A stretch of 64,000 nt of DNA from Sipunculus nudus. Its lineage: Eukaryota; Annelida; Sipuncula; Golfingiida; Sipunculidae. Every line of letters starts with the position of its first letter. The first letter of the stretch is position 1. A program made the translations under genes and the position numbers. The stretch lies in NCBI GenBank assembly GCA_026874595.1, contig CM049306.1:8366519-8430518 (forward strand), written 5' to 3'. Shown here one piece after another: positions 9,969 to 22,702 of the stretch. The notes under the pieces were generated by a model. That model saw nothing but the letters and a program-made list of their open reading frames with translations, did not search any database and was not told the origin of the DNA.

Positions 9969-12900
9969 TTATTTATATATATACGTGCAACATTGTAATC
10001 ATTTATACTATAAATGCTTGACCAACGCCGTAATACACACGTTAAAGTATATATGATAAAATAACTCGATCCTATCTAATAAATTTGTTTTGATTTAATG
10101 GTTTTGACATGCAAGGTGAAGATGAGAATGCAAGACCTGTATATATATATATATATTATTTCGTTTGTTCCACGATAAACAAGAGCTCCACAACAAGTAA
10201 ACAGTTTTGCACATCAGTAAAATTTCCCGTTTACATAATTACATGATTAAAAAAATATACATCTGCATTTTGTTTCATTAGATACATGATCAACAGGATA
10301 TTACAAAAACATTTAAGATGATTTGCGTAATCAAAAGTATAAGCAGTTTATCTGAGAAGTAAATAATATATAAGCAAGGCATAGAAATCCTATCTACTGC
10401 GTCAAGAGCTAAAACAAATCCTCCAGTCAGCGGGCAATCAATTGAGTGACTGACTGTAGATATGACGCCATGTCTATCAGTTATATCTAAATAGTCACGA
10501 CGGCTGACGCCATATATACAGAATCATCCAGAAGGGACCGGAAATAGTCACGAGGGTGTTTATCATAAAAAATAAGCCAACTGGAGGATCCAGCGAATGT
10601 TGTATGTTATGTGGAGATGTGTGTGCGTTCTGTGGCAATGGGTGAGAATTTGATGTCTTAATTATTTAGCGTTTTGAACATGTTCCATCATGAAGATGAT
10701 GTATTGGTTGTCCTCGTCGCAGACGATTTTGGCGTAAATATATGGCTTCGCGTATGCTGCAGATGCATGTTTCCAGGCAACAGCATCTTTAGCTACCTTC
10801 TTCAGCACTATATATATTATCCGCTCAATCAAGGAGTGTCCATCAGTGTTTAAAGATAATTATTTACAATATTGGTTAATTTTAAACAATTGCCTGCCAA
10901 GGACTTTACCCAGAATTCTTGTAAATATTAATAAGGAAACTATCATCGTAAACCTTGCACAGATTTAAGTGAAATATTTCGACATCTGGCAAAACGATCT
11001 ATACTGTTGTTATACGACAGGTTTTCTGATGAAACATGGAGAGTCCATTAAGGACACATTTAGACAGACGTTGATTGGATAATTTAAGCACTTGGTATTA
11101 ATATATAATAAAACACATCGTCAGCTATAAGAGACGTCATCCTGTGCTGTCACTGCACGAGGAAATATTCAGAAAGTGCAAAGTATACACTCAGGGCACA
11201 CACAAATAAAATTATTGTACGGAACTAATAATATGGTGCGAGAGAGCGGTTAAGACACAATAGATGGAATTTTGCCAGCTTGCCTTGGGAAATTTTACTC
11301 CAGTTCTTGAACATGTGTACATGATCAACACAAAATTTAGTCCATTTACCCTACCTCTCAGAATTATTTTAAGGAATTTGTGCCATAGAATAAATGATCC
11401 ATGGAAAAAGGAAGCGGCGAATCCTTAGAACAATATTTTTGTATGGCTTTGACAAATTTGAATCAAATGTTCGTATTCACTGTTTCCGCTCATAATGTCC
11501 TGCCATTATGATAGTGCTGATTGGAGTGCTCGAGTATTCGAGTACTGGTAATTGTAACCGAGTACTCGTGTAATACACATCCTCACCTGACATGTCTTAC
11601 CACCATTAATGTCCTGAATCCATTATTACCCTGAGACCAGCACAGAAATCATATATTCATATTCGTTTAAGGTTTATACCTTCACGTTCGAAATTTGATT
11701 CCTGTTTCACCAATACATTGTATATAGTGAACTGAATATCGGAACATGAGTATTAATAATAAAAGGGGAAAACCGATAGGCGCGCCTTAGTAGAACGAAC
11801 TATCGTACTGCATTCCAGATTCCGGCTTAAGCTGCAGAAGAACTTGAGAATGAGTCTGTTATATGTGGAGGTTATCTGAGGTTAAATAAGTACAAGTGCA
11901 CCATCTACCCGATGCTGCGCGCCAGTCCGCTTCCGTCTGATAAGATTATGGACTGGTGCCCGTCAGGTAGTTAGTCTTATTTAGGACCGAAAGCCAGTCT
12001 ACAATAAGTTGAACTGCCTGCATTTCACGGGAAAACGCACAATAAAGAAATACGTCCGCGGATTATAATTTCGACATTTTACCATTTGTCAAGCAGTGAG
12101 AAACTGCACGGCTTTAAGCTATACACTGTTGTTGTTATCTCATATACAGCATATATATGAACATGAGAAACATGACCCCAGGTTGAGGGCACATAATGTG
12201 CTCGTAACGAGAGGAGGTGTAGACTTTTTCTTTTTATTCTGTAACCTAAAATAAAGCATATTAAAGCACTTTTAAACTTTATTTTGGTACAGCGGTAAAA
12301 AAATATGAAAATATTTTCTTTATATAGTATGCGGAATCGATATATCTAATAAATGTAAATATTTTCTTATCACTGTATCACCATTGAAAGAAATACAAAT
12401 ATTTGTATCTGCGTCCACTATTGGTCCAAATTAGGTGCACTACCCCACCCCATTTCGCAGCTTATGCTTCATCGGATTTTTAAACACACTCTTTGTTCAA
12501 AACAGTTAAAGGCCAGGCTTTAAGGATAAGGTTTAGATATGATAAATATTTACCTTTATTTAAGTTTAGAGGACACATCATGGAGTGTCTATTTTAGTTC
12601 ACTCTGTAAACAAATGTCACACCGTCTAGTCTCAACCGCCCATTATCTATATTACCTTATATCGCAACATCTTATGCATCAGGTCTCATCACGAAATGTT
12701 GACGACTTTTTAATCACCCGATCATCTTGATGAATACTTAGTATGCAAATGTGGCGCCACCTAGCTGTGTTGACCTGCTTTTTGTCAGACGAAATCATTT
12801 TAACCTTTTGTAAACAGATGAGTCAGAAAAGATTAAAACTTTAGCCCTGGTCAGATCATAAGTATAATAGAAAGCAGTATTAATGGAGTACAAATTGAGA

Positions 12901-14600
12901 TTCTACATTTTCAAACTGGCGTCTTTACGAAACTTGTGATAAGACGAAATACAATAAATATGTACCGCTACAAAATAAGTCAAATACATAAAAATAGTTT
13001 TTTATGTTATTTTAATTTTCTTATAAATTCATTGGATATATTACATTCGACTCTGCGTGGATAGCATTTGCTATGAAACATCTCACAACTGGCTTGTTTT
13101 TGTATATGTATACTGTATATTACTGACAAACATCCTGCCATTATTAAAGGAAAGGCTTTAAGAAGGTCTCTGCATAGAATTACGGGGTTGTCATCTTAGC
13201 ATCTCTGACACCGGTATATACCACATAATATCCGGAGTGTGGTAACACGTGACCCGTGTGTGACACGTCACAGCAGCGAGGGATGAAAACACGGGGTGAG
13301 GTGTTAACAGACTCATATTTGTGAGGTACATGCATGGGGCATTTTAGTTGACTTACGCCATCCTGTTATGTGGCTACCACTAGGGTATAACCACTCCCGA
13401 CTGGTTTTATCACCGCATTCACAACATGAGGCGTGAGAGGGGAGCGGTTGGGATATTTACGGTACTGGTGTACTTAGTTAATATGCCTGGCCTCTCCCAC
13501 CCACACCTGTTCCTTATACCGGACATGTACCTGGCCGTTCATTAAGCGACTGCCGGTGATATATGAGGGCACTGGTTTAAATAGAACCACCCAGAGTGAA
13601 TTATGTCTCCCTCCGTAATTTGTATTCCATAAACGTGAGATGTGACGCAGACTGGACGCACATTTACATTATGGATGCCTGAATGCTTTGTTCAATTTTT
13701 GAAGTTCTGAAATTGATATATACAGTATTGTGTGTACAAGTTTACCAGGAACACATGAATACGCTTTATAAATCAAAGAAAACAAATATGAAACATATAT
13801 GTATATAGAGTAATACATTTAAAATGTGTATGCTAGGTAAATATATACATTTATAAAACCTCTGGTTAAGTGTGTGCGCTACATAAACTTTAGAGATCGC
13901 TTTCCTAAAATTACTTATGTTTTCTAATTTTATATTTATATATATACTTGGCTGTTTTTTATTCTTTCATTTGACATTCTAGATAAATGTATAGTTTCTG
14001 TCTTCTCTCTATATATTTGATTTCTCATCATTCCTCTTTTAGTCCTTTGATTTCTGGTTGGTCATTCAGTCGACCAGAGCAGATCTTGATCCTATTATTT
14101 TCTATAGTTTCTTTTCGGTATATCAGATTGATGACCTCATGCCCTGTAAACGCAGTGATCGATGTGATAAATAAATAACGTATACGTATATATACAGAGA
14201 TAACTTATATATGTTTAAATGGACATGTGTTTTCAATGCATATATTTATATGTGATATTATTCTTCCACATTGGTTCCGTGAAATATTGTTTCCTTGTGG
14301 TACTGTTGTTTCTTCTTTCTTACGTCAGTGTCATTGCACAATTAAGTTATAAAAGAAAAATACCTTCTATGCACCGCTTTGACGAGAGTTTTGAGTGTGC
14401 CAGTTTGCCAAACTGTTATACTTTAAGTCTTTTCATGCACTAAACCTCTGTGAAACACTACAACGTATTATTTTGTGAACGTTTCATGTAAACATACAGA
14501 AACTGCATTAATTCCTAAGCATTGATGGGAACCAGGACATATATATAGCTATACAGCAATGCGTATACTTTATCGGCTTATTCTGTTATTTCGTTTGTGT
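9964..14600. other. Long gene-free region
   Basis: I find no supportable gene here. Notable small items are a hairpin at 11905-11970 and GC-richer sequence at 13190-13620 with E-box-like ACACGTGAC and GACACGTCAC words. The word GTGGCGCCACCTAG occurs at about 12750 and again at about 14974. The 14219-14443 frame begins with a hydrophobic stretch but has no other support. Confidence 0.45.
11905..11970. other. Imperfect hairpin, 21-nt loop
   Basis: The 5' arm (11905-11928) starts CTACC and ends GCGCCAGTCC. The 3' arm (11950-11970) starts GGACTGGTGC and ends GGTAG. The outer 5 bp and inner 9-10 bp pair well, with a 3-nt bulge between. Size and loop are compatible with a structured RNA precursor, but one such hairpin is easily found by chance in 64 kb. 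Confidence 0.3.
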
Positions 14601-14705
14601 CATCTTGTTTGCTAGGTATATAATGTTAATTCATGTGTCCTTGGTTGTTGGCCGTTCTTTTTGTGTTTGTGGTATCGGGATTATTGTAATCACAGCTTTT
14701 TGCAG

Positions 14706-14895
14706 TCAGACTGCTTCAGACTCCTTGTGCCAAGCCAACAATGGAGAGGAAGCCTGGATAATAACGGACTCGCCACAGCGTGTCTCCTGTGCTTATGGTG
14801 AACAAGTCTGCCGTGGTTCCTTATTCCCATACAACAGCTCAATATGCCGTTTTGATTACACCCTGTCTGCAGCGAAAATGATACGCACAATTGTG
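14706..14895 (+). CDS. Candidate cysteine-rich exon, unknown gene
   Basis: A pyrimidine-rich acceptor (CACAGCTTTTTGCAG) precedes 14706. The frame is then open for 63 codons to a possible donor, GTG|GTAGGG, at 14895/14896. The peptide has four cysteines and two NxS/T-like sites. Recognisable words are SLCQANNGEEAWI, PQRVSCAYGEQVC and FPYNSSICRFDYT, which look like a secreted or extracellular module. Entry phase is 2 and exit phase is 0. I cannot assign a family. The frame also extends upstream to an ATG at 14644 or before, but that part is hydrophobic and probably intronic. Confidence 0.35.
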
Positions 14896-15267
14896 GTAGG
14901 GAGGTAGAGGGAAAGATCGAGAAAGAGAGAGATTATTTGAGTGTATTACATTACCAAAACACACTTTGCTTGTGGCGCCACCTAGAACGGGTTTGTCGGG
15001 AGTTCTGGTTGGTGAGAGATGACGACTGTTTTTTTATGAATGACTGCAATGTTTGGTTGGCTGACCATGATAAATAACCCATACACCCTAGACACCAACG
15101 TACTCGGTGAATTCATACGTTTATTTCTTGAACGACAATAAATGGGAGTGGGAGTTATAATTTATTAGCACGTTCGTTTGACCGTTCACGTAATATCACA
15201 CATATCTCTGCATAAGTAATTTCCTTTTGTATAACCTTTTGTTCGCCTATTTGACATTTCTACGCAG

Positions 15268-15483
15268 CACTGGAGAAGTACATCCGATCACGAGGACCTG
15301 TCAGTGTGTTATGGAGTGAGACCTCCCACGGTCCGTTCTCGCTGTCCACTCGGGCGTGTACTGACCCCCAAAACGGGACCCCCATCTAGCTACCTTGTAC
15401 ATGTAAAATCCATTTATCGCTATAGAGACTTCAGTTCCCCCATCGACCATGTGGCATTTTGCGGTCATGTTGGAGGCCTATAG
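15268..15483 (+). CDS. Candidate terminal exon following 14706-14895
   Basis: A good acceptor (ATTTGACATTTCTACGCAG) ends at 15267. In phase 0, as the upstream exon would require, the frame runs 71 codons to the TAG at 15481 and includes three cysteines (SVCYG, SRCPLG, AFCGH). A second frame is also open, for 39 codons to the TAG at 15387, and reads LEKYIRSRGPVSVLW then SHGPFSLSTRACTD. It looks equally or more protein-like but does not fit the phase. The ambiguity keeps confidence low, and I recognise no family. Confidence 0.25.
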   Translation, partial: HWRSTSDHEDLSVCYGVRPPTVRSRCPLGRVLTPKTGPPSSYLVHVKSIYRYRDFSSPIDHVAFCGHVGGL

Positions 15484-15542
15484 TTTACTCCTCTAATTGA
15501 CGGGTCACATGCCTGATATAGTAACAAAAGCGAGGTTCCTAT

Positions 15543-15549
<7 letters not shown>

Positions 15550-15613
<64 letters not shown>

Positions 15614-15706
15614 AAATGTTTATGTAACTCTCTCTCTCTATCCCTCTCTCTCTCTCTTTGGTAAACCAAACACGTCTTTCAATCCTAATTCTTGGAACAA
15701 CAATAG

Positions 15707-15740
<34 letters not shown>
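15550..15740. repeat. Two TA microsatellites with CT spacer
   Basis: TA runs at 15550-15610 and about 15709-15740 are separated by sequence containing a CT-rich tract at 15630-15658. The 159-codon minus-strand frame across this area is microsatellite-derived. Confidence 0.95.
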
Positions 15741-15745
<5 letters not shown>

Positions 15746-16126
15746 TTACGTAAAAATTTTGTAAGCTTTTTCTATATTTTAGTAAAGAGAAACTATGGAA
15801 ATATATAGATTTTTTCTTTACATATATATATATATATTGATATTCATGTAGAATATATAAAATAAAGAAAATAATATATCCGAATTTAACATATATTGTT
15901 TTCCAGTGTCTGGATTTGTATAGGCCATGATAAGAGTTTAACACATATATAAACAGTTGGTGTTCCTCTTTATCAGGTTAGGCTTAATATTAGATAACAT
16001 ATATAAGAAAAATATTATCTTTTGTCTGTCGTGACAAAGAACCGAGAAATTCCACATTGTTATTGGTCGTATGCTATTCGACAATAATAGAATATATTCC
16101 ACGCATGCATTATCAGAAAATGCTTT

Positions 16127-17531
16127 CTGGAGTTCTCGGACCTTTTACATCTCGGCCCACACGAAGTCGGACCACTTAGTACAATCTCGGACCACCCCGT
16201 CGACGATCTCGGACCACATTCCGTACCATCTCGGACCACTATATCGGACCCATTCAGACCAAGATCAGACTCATGATGTCGTTGTCAAATGTGTATGTTC
16301 CGTCTTCAAACGATGTTAAAGCTAATTATTAAAACATTATTACTCCTCGCATAACTGTTGCCTCTCTCTCTTTATCATTCTCTCCATCATTAATCATTCG
16401 CTTTATATCGTCTTAACATTAATTTATAAATAATTCTAAAGTATACGAGTGTGTGATAAAGAATGAAAGAAAGACAAAATGAATGTAAGATTAAATGAAT
16501 GAAAGAATGAATGAAAGATTGAATGAAAGAAAGAATGAATGATAGACAGATTGAATGAAAGAAAAATTGAATGATAGACACCATGAATGAAAGTTTGAAT
16601 GAGACTAAATGAATGAATGAATGAAAGAAAGAATGAATGAAAATAGATTTAATGAACGAAGGACTGAATGAATTGATGAAAGAAATATTGAATAATAGAC
16701 AGACAAATAAAAGATTGAATGAAGGAAGGAAAGAATGAATGAAAGTAAGAAAGGTTGAATGATAGACAGTTTGAATGAAAGAAAAATTGATTGATAGATA
16801 GACAAAATGAATGAAAGACTGAATGAGAGAAAGATTGAATCTCGTTTTTATATTGTATATATACGAAATTCTAATAAACCTTTCAGCTCTTTGAGTTTAA
16901 ATATGGTGTCAATTCCCACTTTTGAATTAATGTTTCTATATCTAAACTACAACTGTTTTCACTCTTTCATATTATCTAGTACAGTAGTTGAATTGTAAAT
17001 ATGTAACAGCGATTCACCAGTTCTGATTCTTTAATTCACACGTGCTTATTTGTTCAGTTTTGGTTTACATAGTTTATCACAAATTTCATATTTCGGGTTT
17101 CATACCTCTTTTAATATTGTTTATATTAAATTCTAATAAACTTTGTCATTTCCCTTTGAGTTAGAATATGGTGTCATGCGTTTCACACAAACTATTATTA
17201 ATTAAGTGTAAATAAACTGTGTGTGCATGTGTGTGTCAAATGTTTTTTGAGTGGATATACATACTGAGCTCTGTCGTAGGCCTAACTTGTCCAAACGGAA
17301 TTTTTAATATCTGAATCGCGCGCAGACGAAATAATATTGTGTATTATATACATAACATCGGTTATTTCATAACGAGATCGTAGTTGCCCGATCGCAAAGT
17401 GGTCCGAGATCGTAGTGGCCAGATACAAAGTGGTCCGAGATCGTCGGCCCAGTGGTCCGAGATCGTAATGGTCCGATCTGAAGTGGTCCGACTTCGTATG
17501 GGCCGAGATGTAAAAGGTCCGAGAGCTCCAG
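16127..17531. mobile_element. Foldback element with GATCTCGGACCAC-rich TIRs
   Basis: The left end (CTGGAGTTCTCGGACC, then TTTTACATCTCGGCCCA) is the inverse of the right end at 17531. Each arm is about 130-155 bp and holds several copies of a 13-mer like GATCTCGGACCAC, in opposite orientation at the two ends (16129-16255 and 17375-17531). The interior contains the GAAT/GAAA repeat and unique AT-rich sequence, with no transposase frame. I found no convincing target duplication. Confidence 0.8.
16445..16840. repeat. Imperfect GAAT/GAAA tetranucleotide repeat
   Basis: A run of about 400 bp of GAATGAAA-type words with substitutions, inside the 16127-17531 element. Minus-strand frames here encode Ser-Phe-Ile-His repeats only. 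Confidence 0.93.
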
Positions 17532-17724
17532 GTACCTCAGAGAATATATATGTATCAAGATGAGTTACGGAAATGAACAAAGTGAACGATAAAAGCCAAA
17601 ATATGTACTCCAGTTTAGCGCCTTGCATCTCCAACGCTTTTCTACAGCTGCATTGGTGCATGGTGTTTTCTCAAACAATGAGGTTGCATCATCACTGAGC
17701 ATAAATATATATGCATACAATGGA

Positions 17725-18090
17725 GCCCCTTCGAAAACTGGTCACATTGACCTTGATCTTTAAGGTCAAACCAGCCAAAATTTAAAATATTTGTGAATCC
17801 GATAACTTTTTGAAGTATTGCCTGATTTAACCACAAAATACAAACTTTGATACACGAGTTGTTTCAAAGAAGTTCATGGACGACTTGCATTGTGCATGGT
17901 GACCTTTGAATTGATATTCAAAGTCAAACCAACCGAAGTATACTCCATATATATAGAGGATTGCGTGAGAAAGTGATTTCATTGAAGAATTGCATATTTT
18001 CCTCTTAAATCTGACGAGCTAATTTGTTTGCACCAAATTCAAATTTGGGGGAAGGGGCCAAACGGGAGGGTTGGGGGCATATATGTCTGT
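17725..18090. repeat. Dispersed repeat copy, TGACCTTGA-type
   Basis: It contains CCTTCGAAAACTGGT, TTGACCTTGATCTTTAAGG and AAGTATTGC and ends in GGGGGCATATATGTCTGTTT. The same words in the same order occur in the tandem array 25720-26950, so this is a short two-unit copy of that family. Confidence 0.75.
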
Positions 18091-19320
18091 TTTTGCGACT
18101 GAAAAACAAAGCCATTCAATTTTTTATACCATATTTGATTCTGTGTTTTCTCTGTTTTAGTCGATTGTTTAATAGTTGTTACAACGTATTATATATACAT
18201 TCAAATTTTGAGTGGAGCTGCTTGAATAAAATGTTCAAAGGAATGGATTTGGTTATCTTTTTCATGTAATGCCTTATGGAATTATTCTCTCCGTGTCAAA
18301 CCCGCCTGGATCACAGTTAATCAGTGTGAACAAACATGAAGTTGTAAATATCGGCTCGCCAAATGTACCTCGGGTCTTACCCGGTAAGCTGATTCCCCGG
18401 ACAACCTGTGAATAATGGCGTTAATGTGTCGTCAGTCTGGTCGGAGTGGACACAGCTCAGGTCTCAATCCATGCATACTCAAGGCGGGAAGTGTTCACAA
18501 TCAATTAAATGGACCCTTGACCTGAGCCAAGACGTTGACCGCACGTGTCACCTGACTTAAAGTACAGCCGCACTTGATACAGGGGCGGACTTTGCGGGGT
18601 TGGGGTTAAGTGAGATTATATTGACCAAATCGACCAGGACCATGCCAACCCCTTTTTGAAAAAGAAAGATAAACACCGACGTCTTTAACCGCCAAGGTAA
18701 TAAATACTAGCTTGTAGTCATCATTTAACGACCAGATGTCGTTACACAAGTCCTCCGCAATTCCTCAACCTTGAACTAGCCCCCTTCTATCGATACTCCT
18801 GTAAACAGTCAATACGGAATATACCCGACCAACAACATTGACCTGCCAGGCGTCAGAGGCAGGCTTGGTCTCTGAGGATCGTTTAGTAGCCTTCAATTAT
18901 CTTCTCAAATGAACACAACCACATGGAATCGATTATCGTTTACATGTTTGCAGTACTGGGACAAGTTGGCTATCCTTTGTTTTACTGGCTGAGTTTACAT
19001 TTTCTAGGTCTTCGGGAAGGAATTGTAATTACAGTACACATCACATGTACATAGAGTATACTATACGTTTGCCTTCTAGTATATATAACATTCTGTTTAC
19101 CAAGTGAACGGATGATGATAATGTTATTGAACTGGTTAGTCTCAAAGTAATGGACAGCGCACACTCTACATGTATGGGAGACTGTCCTCTTGGTGACGAC
19201 TCTTGGCCTGTTTCCCGCGATCTCTGTCCGTATTTATTTATTTATCCTCTGAGTGGCTGTTGGTATATTCTCAACTGATACATTATACACATAACGCTAG
19301 GAATGAAGGGTTCCTATAAT
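18091..19320. other. Gene-free stretch
   Basis: Moderately GC-rich unique sequence from 18300 to 18900. The word CAGGGGCGGA at 18579 matches one end of the 51117-51552 element, but no partner end is seen. No gene supported. Confidence 0.45.
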
Positions 19321-19398
19321 GTCTCTCACACACTGGCTGTTATCAGGTCTCTCACACCCTGGCTGTTATCAGGTCTCTCACACTCTGGCTGTTATCAG
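19321..19398. repeat. 26-bp tandem repeat, 3 units
   Basis: GTCTCTCACA(C)-CTGGCTGTTATCAG occurs three times head to tail at 19321, 19347 and 19373, with one or two substitutions. Confidence 0.95.
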
Positions 19399-19491
19399 GT
19401 GGCTTCTCTGCACATATTGGTTACTCGAGGAATATATGCTGCATGCATTGGCCTCGACACATACGCACTTATGTGTTTTCAAATTAAAATT

Positions 19492-19496
<5 letters not shown>

Positions 19497-19538
<42 letters not shown>
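19497..19538. repeat. TA microsatellite
   Basis: About 20 TA dinucleotides. Confidence 0.96.
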
Positions 19539-19539
<1 letters not shown>

Positions 19540-20394
19540 CATTAAAGTTTATTATATGAAGGATAGCCAATGCAGACATGCATACATAACATTTATGCAT
19601 ATGTGCACGCGTGTTTATATGCCCATTAAGTTAATACCAAACAATAAAACACCCACCAGCCAAGCTATAAACAGCATATTTATAATCTGTGGTTCATATT
19701 TGTACACTGGGACACGCGTACAGGCCTACGTTTATCTGGCACGTGAGACCGGTCTTTGTTCTGTGCCCCGCTCTATTGTGAAATATCAGTCTACACAGCC
19801 AGGGCGATTAGATGATTAAATCATGGCATTATATTCGGCCCATTGCGTAGTCGTGCACAGCCACAAACAAGGCGAACTGAGGCCGCCTTCAGTGGCAGTT
19901 GACCTAATCTAATCTCGAGAGTGGCTGAAGTGTTTCTGTGTGTATATATATTTAGTGATTTCGTTGTATTACCACCTTGACTTGTATATAAATACCACAT
20001 GTTGAGATTCTATATATAGAACGTATTTTGCCCTGATCAAGGAAACAAAAAAGGCGTTGAGAGCTGACGTATATTGTTGTATAAATATCAAGTAGGGGAT
20101 CAAGACGTCCCAAATTACTTGAAAAGCATGACGGTCATCATTGTAGGCAATTGGAAATTTCCAGCTGGAAGATACTCCCGCAACTTCGACGTCAAGTGGT
20201 CTTAAGGCATATTGTACAGATCCTACGTATAAAAAATGGTATGGGATCATGTGTCGTATATATAGTTACATTACACATGTATTAAAAGAGGTGAAATGGG
20301 ATACCAATGTATGAATGAAAACAACATGGACCGGCCCGGCTCTGACGGATATAAAACGTAACTGTTAATAAATGAGCAGAGGGAAACACGGGTG
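19539..20394. other. Gene-free stretch
   Basis: No supported gene. A GC-richer island lies at 19850-19925. Confidence 0.45.
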
Positions 20395-20480
20395 GCTTCG
20401 AAAATTAGGTCACAGTGACCTCCTTCCCGCTAAGATCAAGACATACTGGAAATCCCATATTTGATTATCAAATTTTAAAA
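20395..20480. repeat. Decayed fragment of the TGACCTTGA repeat family
   Basis: GGCTTCGAAAATTAGGTCAC resembles the CTTCGAAAACTGGTCAC start of the repeat at 17725. The rest has diverged. It contains the receptor-type palindrome listed next. Confidence 0.5.
20407..20421. promoter_or_regulatory. Perfect ERE-type palindrome AGGTCACAGTGACCT
   Basis: Two AGGTCA half sites in inverted orientation with a 3-bp spacer, the consensus estrogen-response-element arrangement. The sequence match is exact. Function is unknown, and no promoter or gene is evident nearby. Confidence 0.5.
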
Positions 20481-20760
20481 CATTTTGAAATAATATCGAC
20501 CATAACACAATCTACATTAAGTATGAAAATATAAGGCATAGGTTTAACTGACCTACTTCCGTTGTGGCCATTATATGCCTGAATGTCGAAATAGTATATT
20601 TATTTCCTGTAAACTCCAGACGAGAGAGAGACAAACGGACAAACAAACACCTAACGAAGAGTGCTGGTTGTCAGACAGCAAGTCAAAGGCCGATCGACTT
20701 AGTTGAGTCGGCAAACGGTTTGTTAGCGGTTTTGATTATTTGGAGGGTTTAGGGATAAAG

Positions 20761-22700
20761 CGATTTCAACTCATCAGCCAATAACAGTTTGTCCAAAAAA
20801 ATTTTCTGAATTGATTTTCCATAGCTTGGTGGAAGTTTTGGTTGACTGCATGAGTTTATTGAGTAAGGTAATTCAATAGATTCATTCAATTAAATATGAT
20901 TGTAACAGCTATAGAAGACAGCAACAGCGATTATATATATACATTCATGGTTGTCCGGAGCATCGCGTGTGATATGTGAGCTGCATTCGAAACAGAGAAG
21001 CCAGCGTCAACTTACAAGTGGCGAATTTCAAACAGAAGGCGACCACTCTCACACTGCTATCATACATTTCTGTAAAGCAGAGAAACAGAGCTTTGAGAAT
21101 ATATAGGTTTTATTTTGCCACCCCAGGCGGTACCAACCACCCTTTTTTGGGCTATATAATATCTTAAAAAAAGACAGTTGCATGGTCTATTGGTGTGTTT
21201 TCATGCATGAAATTCTTGTTTAGGAGGCTGCAAGGTTCAGCGAGTATGGAGTTTACATAAGTTTAATGCTCACGAAATGAATGCACACGATGGGAGGAGC
21301 TCAAAACTCTATATAGACTGTACACGACTCATGTCCCTGCGGTTATAAACATAAATATACGGCCCGGCCCTGCATGGAATGAAAACCGCTCACGGCACTT
21401 ACATAAACTTCACAGAAAGCACGAACATGCATAGAGTCAGACAAAACTATATATGCATTTTATCTTGGACATATAGTATTAAGTTTGGTCGCTGCATGGT
21501 CACGTGATGACCCCAGAGTGTTTGTTTAACTTGCACATTAACGAATAAATGAAAAATATGATTGCATCATACACATGATTGTTTTTTTTCCAGAATGTCT
21601 TTATGTTATTGTAAAAAATTATTCTTTTTTACAACATTCCTCACTTCATATTTATAATGAGTCTGTATTCCCAAATAACCTCAGTATCTAATCGAGTATG
21701 ACACGGTAGATGAGAGAACGGAGGACTTATTAAACCTCTGTGAACTGGCAGGCAGCTGCAGAATTAGCGGAGAGTTTTCTAACGAGATGTTCATTGCAAA
21801 ATATGGGTGATATGGCGTTAACATGTTCCATAATTCTCCAGGTCTATGCCAATTTTGCGAGATTCTTTTAAAAATAATCTTTTTAACTGATGCCAGGTGC
21901 CGCTGCCGCATGAGTAATTATATTTTTAGCTTTCCATAACTTTTTTTTTAAATTTTACCAAAAATTATATGGGCCTGCATGTAATTTTTCTGGAGGGCCT
22001 GTGAAACCTGTAAGTATGTCGGCAGTCGTCATAATTGTTATAAAATGAAAGTCCTTGCTGGTGGTGAAGTTAAACTGATAGGCGGGAGTATTCATGAGGG
22101 CCTGCAAGTTGATGATCTGGACTGTGGTTTAATTCTTGATTATTATAATTAATTAAAATGAAACTTTGAATAGCATATCTTATTAATAAGAGGAAAATAT
22201 AAAGAAGGCAAAAATTTCCTTTCGTAAGATAGAATTATTGAGACATACGGGCTGGGTTAAGAGAGTACAGATTCGAAGATAATTTCATATTTCTTTATAT
22301 TTGTCTGAACCGATAAAAATCGATCATCGATCGGTTTGCCAAAACCGATGATCGACTATATAAAAGGAACCGACTCCCACCACTATTTCTGTATATATTC
22401 CATTTTCAGCTGAAGGAGATTCATTCAAATCATGCTATTCTTTTCCTCTCATACATGCAAGTGTGCGCTCTCAGATTTTTTTTTTCAAAATGCTAAAAAT
22501 ATAAACAAGATTAATAGGCCATCTACAATTTGATAATTCTTCCATATAGTTTAATGTCTTCTAAACTCCGCAAAAGAGGTTATGTTTTCACCCATGTCTG
22601 GTTGTTTGTCTATCTGTTAGCAGTCTGTGTGCTAAGTGAGTGTCTGAGTGGGACAGGGGCTAGGGAAAAACACATTAAATTTTGATGCAGGAAGGGATCC
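20761..22700. other. Gene-free stretch
   Basis: No supported gene. A short inverted repeat lies at 22305-22365, where CCGAT and ATCGATCATCGATCGG-like words face each other. Confidence 0.45.
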
Positions 22701-22702
22701 AG

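Noticed and set aside
16390-16805. Minus-strand Ser-Phe-Ile-His frames
   Set aside because: Direct translation of the GAAT/GAAA repeat.
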